Origin: Comamonadaceae bacterium
Lineage (GTDB): Bacteria; Pseudomonadota; Gammaproteobacteria; Burkholderiales; Burkholderiaceae_C
Reading direction: 5' to 3'
Length of the DNA: 38,779 bases
Assembly (NCBI GenBank): GCA_947448735.1
Contig: CANFOS010000029.1
Location: 1 to 38,779, forward strand
Below, in pieces: positions 26,028 through 34,327 of this stretch. The notes beneath the pieces were generated by a model, which was not told the DNA's origin, did not search any database, and was given only the letters and a program-made list of their open reading frames with translations. The number at the start of each line of letters is the position of its first letter. Position 1 is the first letter of the stretch. The translations under genes and the position numbers were made by a program.

Positions 26028-26771
26028 TCATCGATTGATCTCACGGGAGAAGATGACCACTTCCATTCGCCATTCAGGGGATGGGTAGATCCAGTGTTTG
26101 CACTTGAGATCAATTTCATGAAATAGATCGAGTGCGATAGGCGCAATCTCTGGCAACACCTTCACCCAAGACTGGCAATGGTGGTAAGCGTTGAGGGCCA
26201 ATTCTCGTAACTCTTGAGAGGAAATCAGTTCTGATTTCTTGACAAGCAAGATGAGCGCAACCAACGCTTCAAATGTCCCGATTTCTGCCAACCGATAGGC
26301 CGTTTCTTCATCAAATTTCTGGAAACGATCTGGTTGCGGGATGGCCTGAAGCATTGGAGGTGCTGAAACCATCAGGAGATCCGTGATAGCAGGGGCTAAT
26401 GCTTTCAGCTGATCGTCAATCCATCTCTGATTGAGCTGATCCCCACGCAACACAGCCCAAATAGGCGAATCAAAGTAGGACGCAGTACCGGGATAGTTTT
26501 GATCGGCAATATCAACTGAATATGGCTTGCCGACCATTCTTTGCGGGACACGTAAACCCGTTTGATAGCCATCCCATTTACGCGGGCGTACCACCCCTGC
26601 CTCTTTGTGTTTGACGATGGACGGCTCTATTGCCAACTCAATGGCGTAGGCACTTGGCAAACCCGACCTGGCTTTGACGGCATAAAACCAGACCTTCGTG
26701 CGCAAGACATCAATCGGATTTCGCTTGGGGCGACCCGGCTTTGGCGGTTGCAAAAAGGTGGGCATGGTCAT
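26028..26771 (-). CDS. Hypothetical protein with AT-hook-like N-terminus
   Basis: A 247-aa protein of unknown family. The N-terminus has KPGRPKRNPIDVLRTKVW, which resembles an AT-hook followed by a possible DNA-binding segment. The C-terminal half (residues about 160-235) is helical. It is divergent from the HTH-type gene at 26861, with an 89-bp shared promoter region that contains an inverted repeat. The pair may be a regulatory or competence-to-transfer unit of an integrated element, but the sequence does not show which. Composition is near 50 percent GC, lower than the catabolic cluster. Confidence 0.6.
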   Translation of the reverse strand: MTMPTFLQPPKPGRPKRNPIDVLRTKVWFYAVKARSGLPSAYAIELAIEPSIVKHKEAGVVRPRKWDGYQTGLRVPQRMVGKPYSVDIADQNYPGTASYFDSPIWAVLRGDQLNQRWIDDQLKALAPAITDLLMVSAPPMLQAIPQPDRFQKFDEETAYRLAEIGTFEALVALILLVKKSELISSQELRELALNAYHHCQSWVKVLPEIAPIALDLFHEIDLKCKHWIYPSPEWRMEVVIFSREINR

Positions 26772-26795
26772 GGTGTACAGAAACTCCGATTATCC

Positions 26796-26858
26796 GTTCG
26801 GGTTCCACAATTGCTAACTTTCGGAAACACTGCGTGACAACCGTAGAGAGACCCGAAC
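26796..26858. promoter_or_regulatory. Inverted repeat in divergent promoter
   Basis: GTTCGGGT (26796-26803) and ACCCGAAC (26851-26858) are perfect inverted 8-mers, one near each divergent start codon; the right arm ends 2 bp before the ATG at 26861. They may be two operator half-sites bridged by one regulator, probably the 26861 product. Confidence 0.45.
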
Positions 26859-26860
26859 AA

Positions 26861-27124
26861 ATGACCACGAGTTCATGCGAGCCAGGCACCTTGGCTGAAA
26901 AGTTGAAAACAGAAATGGAGCAAACCCATGGCCCACTGCTGGGAGGCCTGCGGTTGGCCAACGCTCTGGGACACGCCAGTGTGGCGGGGCTACGACAAGC
27001 CAGATACCGTGGTCAAGTCGCCGTAACGCTGTTCACGTTGCCACATCGACGAGGTTTTTATGCACTCACCAGAGATGTCGCCCACTGGCTTGCGCAGGCA
27101 CGAATCACGTCTAGCGCTGAATAA
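26861..27124 (+). CDS. Small HTH-like DNA-binding protein (PrtN-like candidate)
   Basis: An 87-aa protein starting at ATG 26861. Residues about 24-80 (GPLLGGLRLANALGHASVAGLRQARYRGQVAV... RRGFYALTRDVAHWLAQ) match the general plan of short winged-helix or excisionase-like proteins, with a final RDVAxWL helix that recalls PrtN-type activators and relatives. A longer frame from 26741 overlaps the divergent gene and is not used. It ends about 80 bp before the IS21 region. It is likely the regulator of the divergent pair. Confidence 0.55.
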   Translation: MTTSSCEPGTLAEKLKTEMEQTHGPLLGGLRLANALGHASVAGLRQARYRGQVAVTLFTLPHRRGFYALTRDVAHWLAQARITSSAE

Positions 27125-27179
27125 AACAAGGAGGGAAAAACCAGAACGACGCTAAATCTAGCCACCCAGAAACGCAAAA

Positions 27180-27201
27180 GCCCGAGGCGGACACCTCGGG
27201 C
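27180..27201 (-). terminator. Minus-strand terminator hairpin beside IS21 element
   Basis: GCCCGAGG (27180-27187) pairs with CCTCGGGC (27194-27201). The T-run (TTTT) follows only when read on the minus strand. The nearest minus-strand genes to the right are the ABC-3C operon ending at 30000, now separated from this site by the istAB element. Confidence 0.55.
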
Positions 27202-27344
27202 CTAGCGTCCGACCGAAGCCGAATCAAGTAGTACCTTGTGGGTTGGAGTATCGGTCGAGCATCCCCTCATGTCAAGTGGGCGGGAGTGGGTTAACTCACC
27301 CCGAGTGCATGCCTCCTGCACTCGTTTGACCAAAGGAGCAGTCC

Positions 27345-28883
27345 ATGAGGCTACCCGTTCATTTGCAGCGTGACATTGCACGCCAGCACTTTTATGACCC
27401 GACGTTGGCTCACCGAGCAATTTCAAGAACAACTGGGACGCACCACGACACGATCCGAAAATTTCGACAGCAAGTGGATGCCTCTGGCTTGAGTTGGCAA
27501 GAGCTTTCGCCGTTAGATGATGATGCCTGGCGGGCAGCACTTGGAACCCAAGATCGGTCTGTTGCGCAACTCAAGACGCATCCAGATTGTGAATGGATTC
27601 ATACCGAAATGCGGCGACCCGACGCAACTCTAGAGCGTCTTTGGCGAGAGTGGCGCGAGACCACCCCTGACGGGGTGGGCTACTCACAATTTGCCATGCT
27701 CTATAGAGCTTGGACAAAAAATCAGCATGTGGTGATGCGACGCACGCACCGACCAGGTGAAAAGCTGTTTGTGGATTTTGCGGGCCGGACCGTTGAAATC
27801 CGAGATCAAAACGGTGGCCCATCGACCTTTGCTCAAATCTTTGTGGCTGTGCTTGGGTACTCAAACTACACGTACATCGAAGCCACGGCAAGTCAGACCA
27901 CCAAAGACTGGCTGAAATGTCACGCCAATTGTTTCGAGGCTCTGGGTGGTGTGCCAGAGTGGGTCGTCAGCGACAACCTTAAAGCGGCCGTTTGGCGGCG
28001 TGAACGGGATCGAACGGTGATCAACCCAGCCTACAGAGATTGCCTCAGCCATTACGACACGGCACCTCTACCAACGGGAGCACGAAAGCCCAAACACAAA
28101 GCCAAGGCTGAAGTGGGCGTGCAAATCGCTCAACGATGGGCTTTGTTTTCACTTCGTGATCGCATTTTCTTCAGCCTTGCCGAGTTGAATGCAGAACTCC
28201 GTATCAAGGCCGAAGAAATGAATCGCCATCCATTTAAACGGCTAGCAGGCTGTCGATTGGATCGCTTTCTGGAAACAGAAAAAGCGAGCCTCAAGCCATT
28301 GCCTGGAACGGCATTTGAATTGAGTGATTGGCGATATAGCGTCAGGGTACAAGATGACTATCACGTCGAACATCAAAGACGCTTCTATTCAGTGCCTCAC
28401 ACGCTAGCACGAGAAAGCGTGGACCTCAGGTTTACATCCACTGTGATTGAAATCTTCCACCGAGGTCGAAGGGTTGCCCTTCACCCTTTAATTGAGACAC
28501 AAGGAGATGCCAGCACGATACCAGAGCATCGGCCCGTCATTCACAGCCGAGTGCTTGATGCCGAACCTCGGGCATTGTTGGCATGGGCGATGAATGTCGG
28601 TGGCAATGTGGAGTTGATGATTCGCCATCAACTTGAAAACCGAAGCGACATCACAAACGGCGTCAAAGCTGCACGACGAATGCGTGACCTCGCAAGGGAC
28701 TACGGTGAGGCCCGATTTGAAGAGGTCTGCGCCTACGCGATGCCATTGAATATCACCTCACTTCGCAGCATCACATCCATCCTCAAAGAGGATGCAGACA
28801 AACGTTTTTCTATCACTCAAGCACTCAAAGTCAAAGTCATTGGTGAATTGCGTGGTCCTAGTTATTTTGGAGAATCAGCATGA
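27345..28883 (+). CDS. istA: IS21-family transposase IstA
   Basis: A 512-aa transposase. The N-terminal part holds an HTH (IARQHFYDPTLAHRAISRTTGTHHDTIRKF). The rve-type DDE core follows: FVDFAGRTVEIRD near residue 140, VSDNLKAAV near 208 for the second Asp, and the Glu in KAKAEVGVQIAQRW near 250. A C-terminal beta region follows (YSVPHTLARESVDLRFT). The ATG at 27345 follows GGAG. It overlaps istB by 4 bp (ATGA). It appears intact and so potentially active. Element ends were not resolved. Confidence 0.95.
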   Translation: MRLPVHLQRDIARQHFYDPTLAHRAISRTTGTHHDTIRKFRQQVDASGLSWQELSPLDDDAWRAALGTQDRSVAQLKTHPDCEWIHTEMRRPDATLERLWREWRETTPDGVGYSQFAMLYRAWTKNQHVVMRRTHRPGEKLFVDFAGRTVEIRDQNGGPSTFAQIFVAVLGYSNYTYIEATASQTTKDWLKCHANCFEALGGVPEWVVSDNLKAAVWRRERDRTVINPAYRDCLSHYDTAPLPTGARKPKHKAKAEVGVQIAQRWALFSLRDRIFFSLAELNAELRIKAEEMNRHPFKRLAGCRLDRFLETEKASLKPLPGTAFELSDWRYSVRVQDDYHVEHQRRFYSVPHTLARESVDLRFTSTVIEIFHRGRRVALHPLIETQGDASTIPEHRPVIHSRVLDAEPRALLAWAMNVGGNVELMIRHQLENRSDITNGVKAARRMRDLARDYGEARFEEVCAYAMPLNITSLRSITSILKEDADKRFSITQALKVKVIGELRGPSYFGESA

Positions 28884-29632
28884 GCAGCACGCAACAAACC
28901 ATCACTCGCCTTCGAGAGCTCAAGCTCGTTCCAATGGCCGATGCTTACGACATGCAGCTTCAGCAACCCAAATTGCATGATGTCAGTTTTGATGATCGCT
29001 TTGCAATGCTTGTTGATCACGAGGCATCCGAGCGTGAGGCCCGAAAGTTGAAGCGTTTGATCCGAGGCGCAGGGATGCCTGAATTGGCTTCATTTGAGGA
29101 TGTTGAATACAAGGTAAACCGTGGACTAGACAAGGCACAGTTGGCATCTTTGGCAAGCTGTGATTGGATAAGGCGTCAGCAAAATTTGATCATCCAAGGC
29201 GCTACGGGTGTTGGTAAGACGTGGCTTGCGTGTGCATTTGGCCAGCAGGCGTGCAGGCTGAAAATGCCAGTCCTTTTCTATCGCGCCAGTGATCTTTACG
29301 GATCAATCACAGAGTCATTGCTTGATGGCTCATTGCCCGCTCTGAAGCTGTCATTGAGCAAACCAAGTTTGTTGATACTTGACGATCTGGGTTTGGGTGA
29401 GATGAATCAACATGCGTCGCAGTTCTTGTTAGATGTGATTGATCGTCGAATGCGCACAGGCTCATTGCTCATCACAACGCAGTACCCAACCGATCAATGG
29501 CATGGGTTTTTTCCTGATCCCACGCTGGCTGATGCGATATTGGATCGCGTGGTGCATCAATCGCATCGGTTATCCCTGAAGGGGGAGTCCATGCGAAAAA
29601 CAATGGCTCGAAAAAAAATGCAATCCAGCTGA
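28880..29632 (+). CDS. istB: IS21-family helper ATPase IstB
   Basis: A 250-aa AAA+ ATPase of the DnaC/IstB type. Walker A is GATGVGKTWLACA near residue 112 and Walker B is LLILDDLGLGEM near 167. An RxxS/sensor region includes LLITTQYPTDQWHGFF. The C-terminus ends HQSHRLSLKGESMRK, a typical IstB signature. It loads and regulates IstA at target DNA. It appears intact. A perfect 9-bp hairpin (29641-29671) follows the stop and may be part of the element's subterminal repeats. Confidence 0.95.
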   Translation: MSSTQQTITRLRELKLVPMADAYDMQLQQPKLHDVSFDDRFAMLVDHEASEREARKLKRLIRGAGMPELASFEDVEYKVNRGLDKAQLASLASCDWIRRQQNLIIQGATGVGKTWLACAFGQQACRLKMPVLFYRASDLYGSITESLLDGSLPALKLSLSKPSLLILDDLGLGEMNQHASQFLLDVIDRRMRTGSLLITTQYPTDQWHGFFPDPTLADAILDRVVHQSHRLSLKGESMRKTMARKKMQSS

Positions 29633-29640
29633 TAGTCTGA

Positions 29641-29671
29641 GTAGTCAGATTGACCATGTCAGTCTGACTAC
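29641..29671 (+). repeat. Hairpin after istB, probable IS21 subterminal repeat
   Basis: GTAGTCAGA (29641-29649) is the perfect complement of TCTGACTAC (29663-29671). Related GTCAG/CTGAC and TGGTCAA words recur to about 29735. IS21 elements carry multiple terminal repeats for IstA binding, so this is consistent with the right end of the element. Confidence 0.45.
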
Positions 29672-29778
29672 TATCCTGGTCAAATCGCCATACTTTTTCT
29701 TTGGTCAACTTGCTGGACTGAGTGGTCAGCTTTGACTGGAAGTGATGGTCACGAGGGATTGGAGCGGATGGTCAATAG

Positions 29779-29895
29779 GTTCTGGAATACGCACCTGTTA
29801 ATGGTGGCCCTTTCAAAACACAGGAAGAAGCCGCCCAAGCGGCGCTTGATGCTGGTTCTGAATGGTTTGAAAAAAATGTACCAACGGACTATTAA
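29779..29895 (+). pseudogene. Short coding remnant right of IS21 element
   Basis: A 38-codon frame after a stop reads VLEYAPVNGGPF then KTQEEAAQAALDAGSEWF and ends NVPTDY. The pattern recalls segments near the toxin domain of RHS-type polymorphic toxins (DUF4329-like), but this is weak. There is no start codon. The rest of the 29672-29999 interval holds no supported gene. Confidence 0.25.
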
Positions 29896-29999
29896 ATCCG
29901 TTTCTGCGGGCTACTCGTCTGAAGGGTGTGAATCGTCTTTGCCGATGGGCTCGACGCCACCCTATTGATGGAAAGAAGGCATAGCCAAGCGTGATACAT

Positions 30000-32021
30000 C
30001 TAACCAGTTGCGAGCTGTGGCCCTTGATTCAAGGTACGCTTGATAAGCGGTGTCAGTATTCGTAACTCTTGGACGCCTAACGCCCCCTCTTGGTCTGGAC
30101 CAATAGTAATCCGCAGAGCATCGCCATGAGCTCCTACTGGGAGCCGTCTGCAAAGTAGGTCTGCGAGAGCTGCATCTTCTACAGCGCAAATAACTTGTCG
30201 GTCTTCGTTGACCAGTTGAGCCATGACCTCTGCCAAGTGCACGGCGCGGAAGTCGTCAATATGCTGCACGGGATCGTCTAGCAAAATGGATTTCCAGCGA
30301 CTCCATGAGATTGAGAGGTTCACGGACAACAGAAAGGCAAGTCCGGTTGCTCGACGCTGCCCGCTAGAGAACAGGAACTGTGGATTGAGTTGATCGCCCA
30401 CCTGAAGCTTCATGAACCGCCGAACATCCCCACGAATTGAATATTCGATGTCACTCCAGGTTGGGTGGGGACGCAGCCGCCGATAGAGTTCGGACATTAA
30501 TGGAAGCACGCGTTCGAGGCGGCGGTCAAGCGTTTCGCTAGTTGCTCTGCGAGCCGCATCATGCAGCGCTTGCGCACTGGCCTCCGCTTTTCGAGCGCGA
30601 CCAAAGCGTTCCTGCGCTTTCGAAAGACGATTATTAGCATCGGATAGGCCACGCTGCGCTTTATCCAGATCAACGCTTAACCTCAGTGTTTCCAGGACCC
30701 GGAGATCTATTTGCGCCGCATTAAGGTCGGCACGCAACTCCGCAACCCTTGCTAACAGAGAATCCCGAGACGACTCAGCTAGGTGGAGGTCCAAACGCGC
30801 TTGGTCGAACAATTGAACTGCGCGCACTGCATCGGCGTGGACTTTCTCGGCTGCCTCAACTGCCTCGGACGATGCAACGACACGCTCCTCCGTTCTTTTT
30901 TTCACTCTCTCAAAATCTGCGAGGTTGGCAGCTGCTTCGCTTAGTTGTCTGGCAAGGACGACCGCGGCCTCCATGCCCTTTTCAAACTCCTCGTGGGACT
31001 GGCCGCTTGCACACAAAGGGCAACTGCCGTCGTGTAATCCAAGCTCACGTCCGAGGTTGACAAGAGCTAAGAGCTTCTTTGCATGTTCATCGACGCCATG
31101 CGTGTAAGCGGCAACCAGCGGAGGCGGCGTAAGCGAATTTAGAGCTGCAAGAGCGTCGGCGTGATCTTCCTGCCGTGCCTTCCGCGATGCATTTAATGAA
31201 TCGAGATCGCTACGCACCTTGTCAATCTCTTGCCAACGCTTTGCGAGAGACTCAAGGGATTCAATTTCTGACTGCGCCTTGACAATGGCCTCTCTGACGG
31301 GGCCAGCTAAGACGTCGGCCGGAACTGTCGACTTCACAAAGGCTTGGAGACGGGCTACCGCTTGACCGAGGACTTCTTCACTGATCAAGCTGGCTCGCAC
31401 CTCGTCGAGCCTTTTCGACGCATTCGCTGCATCGCTGTTGGCTGTAGCTACCTCCTGTTGTGCAGTAGCGGTTCGCTTCTTAGCGAGTGACACCAACTGG
31501 GCTCCTCGATCTAGCCAAACATCCGCGTCGTTCGCACCTAAAACGTCGCGGAGAAGTGCATATCTGTCGGCTTCCTTGAGGTCGAGACTCAGTTGAGTGA
31601 TCTGTTCATCTCGGATGATTGAGGCGGCGCAGAGTTGGCCAAGAGGTTGAGCAGGGGCCGATCCACGATCACAAATTTGATCCAGGATAGCCTCAATATG
31701 TACTTGATTTGGTCCTTGAAACTGGGTCCGTCTCAGTACCAGCAAATCGGAACCGTTCGTGAATCCAACTTCGACATATCGATCCTCCGGAGCTGGGCCC
31801 GCTCCGGCCCACCAAAAATAGTCGGCCACTGATTCACCAGCTGATTTGGCGTCGTTGTACTTGCTCAGGGTCCCTGTCAAGGCGAATTCGATGGCATCGA
31901 AAATGGTGCTCTTTCCCACTCCATTACGACCATCAATGATGGTGAATCGTGAGCCGAATTCGATTCGCACCGGTTTTCTGTACCCTCTGAAGCCGCACAA
32001 AGAAACATAAGAGACCTTCAT
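30000..32021 (-). CDS. SMC/RecN-like ABC ATPase of an ABC-three-component system
   Basis: A 673-aa SMC-type ATPase. Walker A GRNGVGKS is at residues 31-38. Coiled coils run from about 185-290 and 340-500, joined by a zinc-hook-like CPLC at 334-337. The ABC signature FSSGQRRA is at 551-558 and Walker B LLDDPVQHID at about 580-589. Such Rad50-like ATPases with a CxxC hook act on DNA ends or foreign DNA in conflict systems. Its start overlaps the stop of the 177-aa gene (ATGA). It is the last gene of the SIR2 operon and is predicted to be the DNA-sensing engine. By arrangement it fits ABC-3C systems described by Aravind and co-workers. Confidence 0.9.
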   Translation of the reverse strand: MKVSYVSLCGFRGYRKPVRIEFGSRFTIIDGRNGVGKSTIFDAIEFALTGTLSKYNDAKSAGESVADYFWWAGAGPAPEDRYVEVGFTNGSDLLVLRRTQFQGPNQVHIEAILDQICDRGSAPAQPLGQLCAASIIRDEQITQLSLDLKEADRYALLRDVLGANDADVWLDRGAQLVSLAKKRTATAQQEVATANSDAANASKRLDEVRASLISEEVLGQAVARLQAFVKSTVPADVLAGPVREAIVKAQSEIESLESLAKRWQEIDKVRSDLDSLNASRKARQEDHADALAALNSLTPPPLVAAYTHGVDEHAKKLLALVNLGRELGLHDGSCPLCASGQSHEEFEKGMEAAVVLARQLSEAAANLADFERVKKRTEERVVASSEAVEAAEKVHADAVRAVQLFDQARLDLHLAESSRDSLLARVAELRADLNAAQIDLRVLETLRLSVDLDKAQRGLSDANNRLSKAQERFGRARKAEASAQALHDAARRATSETLDRRLERVLPLMSELYRRLRPHPTWSDIEYSIRGDVRRFMKLQVGDQLNPQFLFSSGQRRATGLAFLLSVNLSISWSRWKSILLDDPVQHIDDFRAVHLAEVMAQLVNEDRQVICAVEDAALADLLCRRLPVGAHGDALRITIGPDQEGALGVQELRILTPLIKRTLNQGPQLATG

Positions 32022-32551
32022 GGCGCCTCCTCAATAACTTGAAGGACTACCGACACCTCTGTGCTTGAAACGAAAGCTTCAATTGCGCGAGGTGGTAATT
32101 CAGTTGCTCGCTGGCGGATCTCCAACACCATATCGACGGCATCTAGTTTCGGTGCGCTTTGAAGGGGGAGTAATGGCAGCAGTGCGGCCTCCATGTCCGA
32201 GATACCGTTGATGTCTGAGCGGGCGATCTTCCGGGTTCCAGTTAGGTCCTCCTCAATTGCTGCGAGCGAAGCTATTTCAGCGTGAGAAATATCTCCGCTA
32301 GCGAGGAGCACCACATACGTATTCCATGCCTTCTGTCCGGCGCGTCGCAATGCGAATTGATTAGCAGAGACTGCTGCTTCGGAGTCGTCAGCCCAGCGGG
32401 CAATCAACGATTGGGCATTGGGGTACGAGAAGACGAAACCGATCACCGAATCATTCTCGAAGATCAAAAATTCTCTTCCCTTGGCAGAGCTTTCAAGAAC
32501 CGTAAAGCCCATACGGGTCAGTAATTTCTCGGTTTCGTCAAAAATTTTCAT
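32018..32551 (-). CDS. ABC-three-component middle component-like protein
   Basis: A 177-aa alpha/beta protein with no catalytic motif: MKIFDETEKLLTRMGF... FLIFENDSVIGFVFSY... ALRRAGQKAWNTYVVLLASG. The AGxKAWN-Y-VLL pattern resembles what I know of the MC1 family of ABC-3C systems, small proteins always placed between effector and ATPase. It overlaps both neighbours (TAATG with the SIR2 gene, ATGA with the ATPase gene), so stoichiometric co-translation is expected. It is likely an adaptor that couples the ATPase to the SIR2 effector. The family assignment is from memory and not verified. Confidence 0.7.
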   Translation of the reverse strand: MKIFDETEKLLTRMGFTVLESSAKGREFLIFENDSVIGFVFSYPNAQSLIARWADDSEAAVSANQFALRRAGQKAWNTYVVLLASGDISHAEIASLAAIEEDLTGTRKIARSDINGISDMEAALLPLLPLQSAPKLDAVDMVLEIRQRATELPPRAIEAFVSSTEVSVVLQVIEEAP

Positions 32552-33870
32552 TAGAGGTTGAACTCCTGAACTGCGTCGGGCCGGGTAATCCAGCGGCTCG
32601 CATTACCTCTCGCGATGGAGGCTGTACTTACGCGAGCAATGCTAACTGGGAGTAACTGTGCTTCGGCGCCAACCGCAACGACAAAGTCTGGCGCTGTAGC
32701 GGGAGGGGTCTCTCGTTCGAACTCTTTTTCGACTTGATGAATTGGGCGTGCGGCTCGTAGTATCCGAATTTTTTTGCCTTCAAGATTCCAGTACGGGCCA
32801 TCAATTACGGCACCTCGTGCTTGGAGTTCCAGGAGTGTTTGTCCAATCAGCGGGTCTTCTGACGGCTTAGCTTGTTTAGCCGGTTCGTGAGGACGGCTTC
32901 CTTCAAGGTCACGCCTCACTGCCCACATCGTCTCATTGTCGGAAAAAGGAGGTTCGGTCCAAGCGGGGTTCGGTGGTGTACCTTTCCGGTCAATGAAAGC
33001 CTGCATACCAGCGTGCAGCACTTGGCGGACAAAGGTCCTCGAGAAGCTAAGGCGAAGGCTGGCTAAAAAATCGGATCCCGAGGCTTGGACGTGATGGAAA
33101 CCGTTCTGAGCGCGATTGCCGAGTTCAAAGAGGGCCGGTGCTTTTTTCGGAAGATCAGCGCTAGCGGCCAGATCAACGACTATTACTCTAGATGGATTCA
33201 CGCCATTCAACGTGGAGGCAAGCACCTCGTTCAGGTACGTCCAGTCAGTCCAAAAACCAACGATCAGCAAGTCGCGATTCAGTAGATTCAAATTGAGCCA
33301 CTGAGCACTCCTGGCGATGCGCGAGGCTACAGGCTCGGCAGTCAACTGACCTCGGGCCCAAACCATGTTGTCTGGATCACTAGATCGGCACCCATGCAGT
33401 TTCAGGAGAGGTGCGACTCCTGGAGGCAAAGCTGCAAGCGCATGACCGTCTATGCCAACGCCGACTTGCCCATACTGGTACTGACCTGCCGTCTCGATCA
33501 AGGTGTCAACGTTTGTTGTTACGGCTGCCTGTAACGCTCGAACGAGCAGCATGTCCGCAATTGCGGCATGTCCTGGGTTCGGATGGCCGGCAAAGGCGTG
33601 CTGATCGATGAGTGTGCGGAAGTAAACGGACGAGAGCTCTTGTCGCTGAAAAAAATACTCCGCTTGGTCATCGATTCCTGCAGGTATGGGCGCTGCTTGG
33701 CCATACATGGCCTCGTACTTCTGTTTTGCTCTCTGCGCCAAGGTCGCCGCTGAGGGTAGCAAGCTTGGGGGGGCCATGGATAAACCGGCCCCGGCGAGTA
33801 GAACTAGCCGATCATTTATCAGCGACGTCAACGCGAAGCTTACGCTGTCTTCAACCGACGTCAGTTGCAT
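32551..33870 (-). CDS. SIR2-like effector with C-terminal extension
   Basis: A 439-aa protein from ATG 33870 (MQLTSVEDSV); the open frame reaches 33978 but that extension lies in the RNA-side region, and GGGAG stands before 33870. SIR2 motifs: GAGLS at 27-31, TTNVD at 118-122, LKLHGC at 156-161 and VGFWTDW at 204-210. Residues about 280-439 form a separate domain likely to bind the partner proteins. It is the first gene of the three-gene operon. NAD+ depletion on detection of invading DNA is the expected function, inferred from SIR2 defence families. It is not closely similar by eye to the SIR2 protein at 1255. Confidence 0.88.
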   Translation of the reverse strand: MQLTSVEDSVSFALTSLINDRLVLLAGAGLSMAPPSLLPSAATLAQRAKQKYEAMYGQAAPIPAGIDDQAEYFFQRQELSSVYFRTLIDQHAFAGHPNPGHAAIADMLLVRALQAAVTTNVDTLIETAGQYQYGQVGVGIDGHALAALPPGVAPLLKLHGCRSSDPDNMVWARGQLTAEPVASRIARSAQWLNLNLLNRDLLIVGFWTDWTYLNEVLASTLNGVNPSRVIVVDLAASADLPKKAPALFELGNRAQNGFHHVQASGSDFLASLRLSFSRTFVRQVLHAGMQAFIDRKGTPPNPAWTEPPFSDNETMWAVRRDLEGSRPHEPAKQAKPSEDPLIGQTLLELQARGAVIDGPYWNLEGKKIRILRAARPIHQVEKEFERETPPATAPDFVVAVGAEAQLLPVSIARVSTASIARGNASRWITRPDAVQEFNL

Positions 33871-33964
33871 CAGGTCAGGTCTCCCGTGTGCGTGAAAGTT
33901 GTCCACGTAATCATATACCCCGTCGCATAAGTTACTTCTTACATAAGCCGACAATCCAGCTTTG

Positions 33965-34275
33965 CATGGGCAGCGCATTTTTCTCTCCCCCCTTCGGTTG
34001 CGGACCTTGCGTCCGCTGGGTGCTCATTTTTGCTCTGGGGCTGCCCATGTGTGGATGGGAGTTCAATTTCCCAGACCGGATTTGAACTTGTGTCGATGAT
34101 GTGAGGCGATGTAAGATCTGCCCATCGGATGGGTCTAACTCTCTACCCCGCATTCACGCTCTAGTACCTTCTAGCATGATTGAGTTCGAATAGAAAGTTC
34201 CTGAGTGGTCAACCATCCACCACCATTACCCTGTTTAAAGGCCGCTAAGGATAACCACTTAGTGGCCTTTTTCTT
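33965..34275 (+). ncRNA. Putative structured RNA, copy R
   Basis: A non-coding segment with strong helices. CATGGGCAGC (33965-33974) pairs perfectly with GCTGCCCATG (34040-34049) and encloses the hairpin GCGGAC-CTTGC-GTCCGC (about 34000-34016). Immediately downstream begins the part shared with copy L: TGTGGAT..GG.GTTCAATT, ACCGGATTTGAA, TGTAAGATC, CGCATTCACGC, TTGAGT.CGAATAGAAAGTT and CTGAGTGGT. It ends in a terminator. Its orientation is opposite to the SIR2/ABC-3C operon, whose start is about 95 bp away. The 5' end is a guess. Function unknown. Confidence 0.5.
34237..34272 (+). terminator. Rho-independent terminator after RNA copy R
   Basis: GGCCGCTAAG (34240-34249) pairs with CTTAGTGGCC (34258-34267) with one G-U, followed by five T. 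Position and strand match the terminator of copy L, but the stem sequence is different. Confidence 0.8.
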
Positions 34276-34327
34276 TGGTAAATCAATGGTTTGCGCAATA
34301 GTAATGCTCAGTAAGCTCTATTGACAG

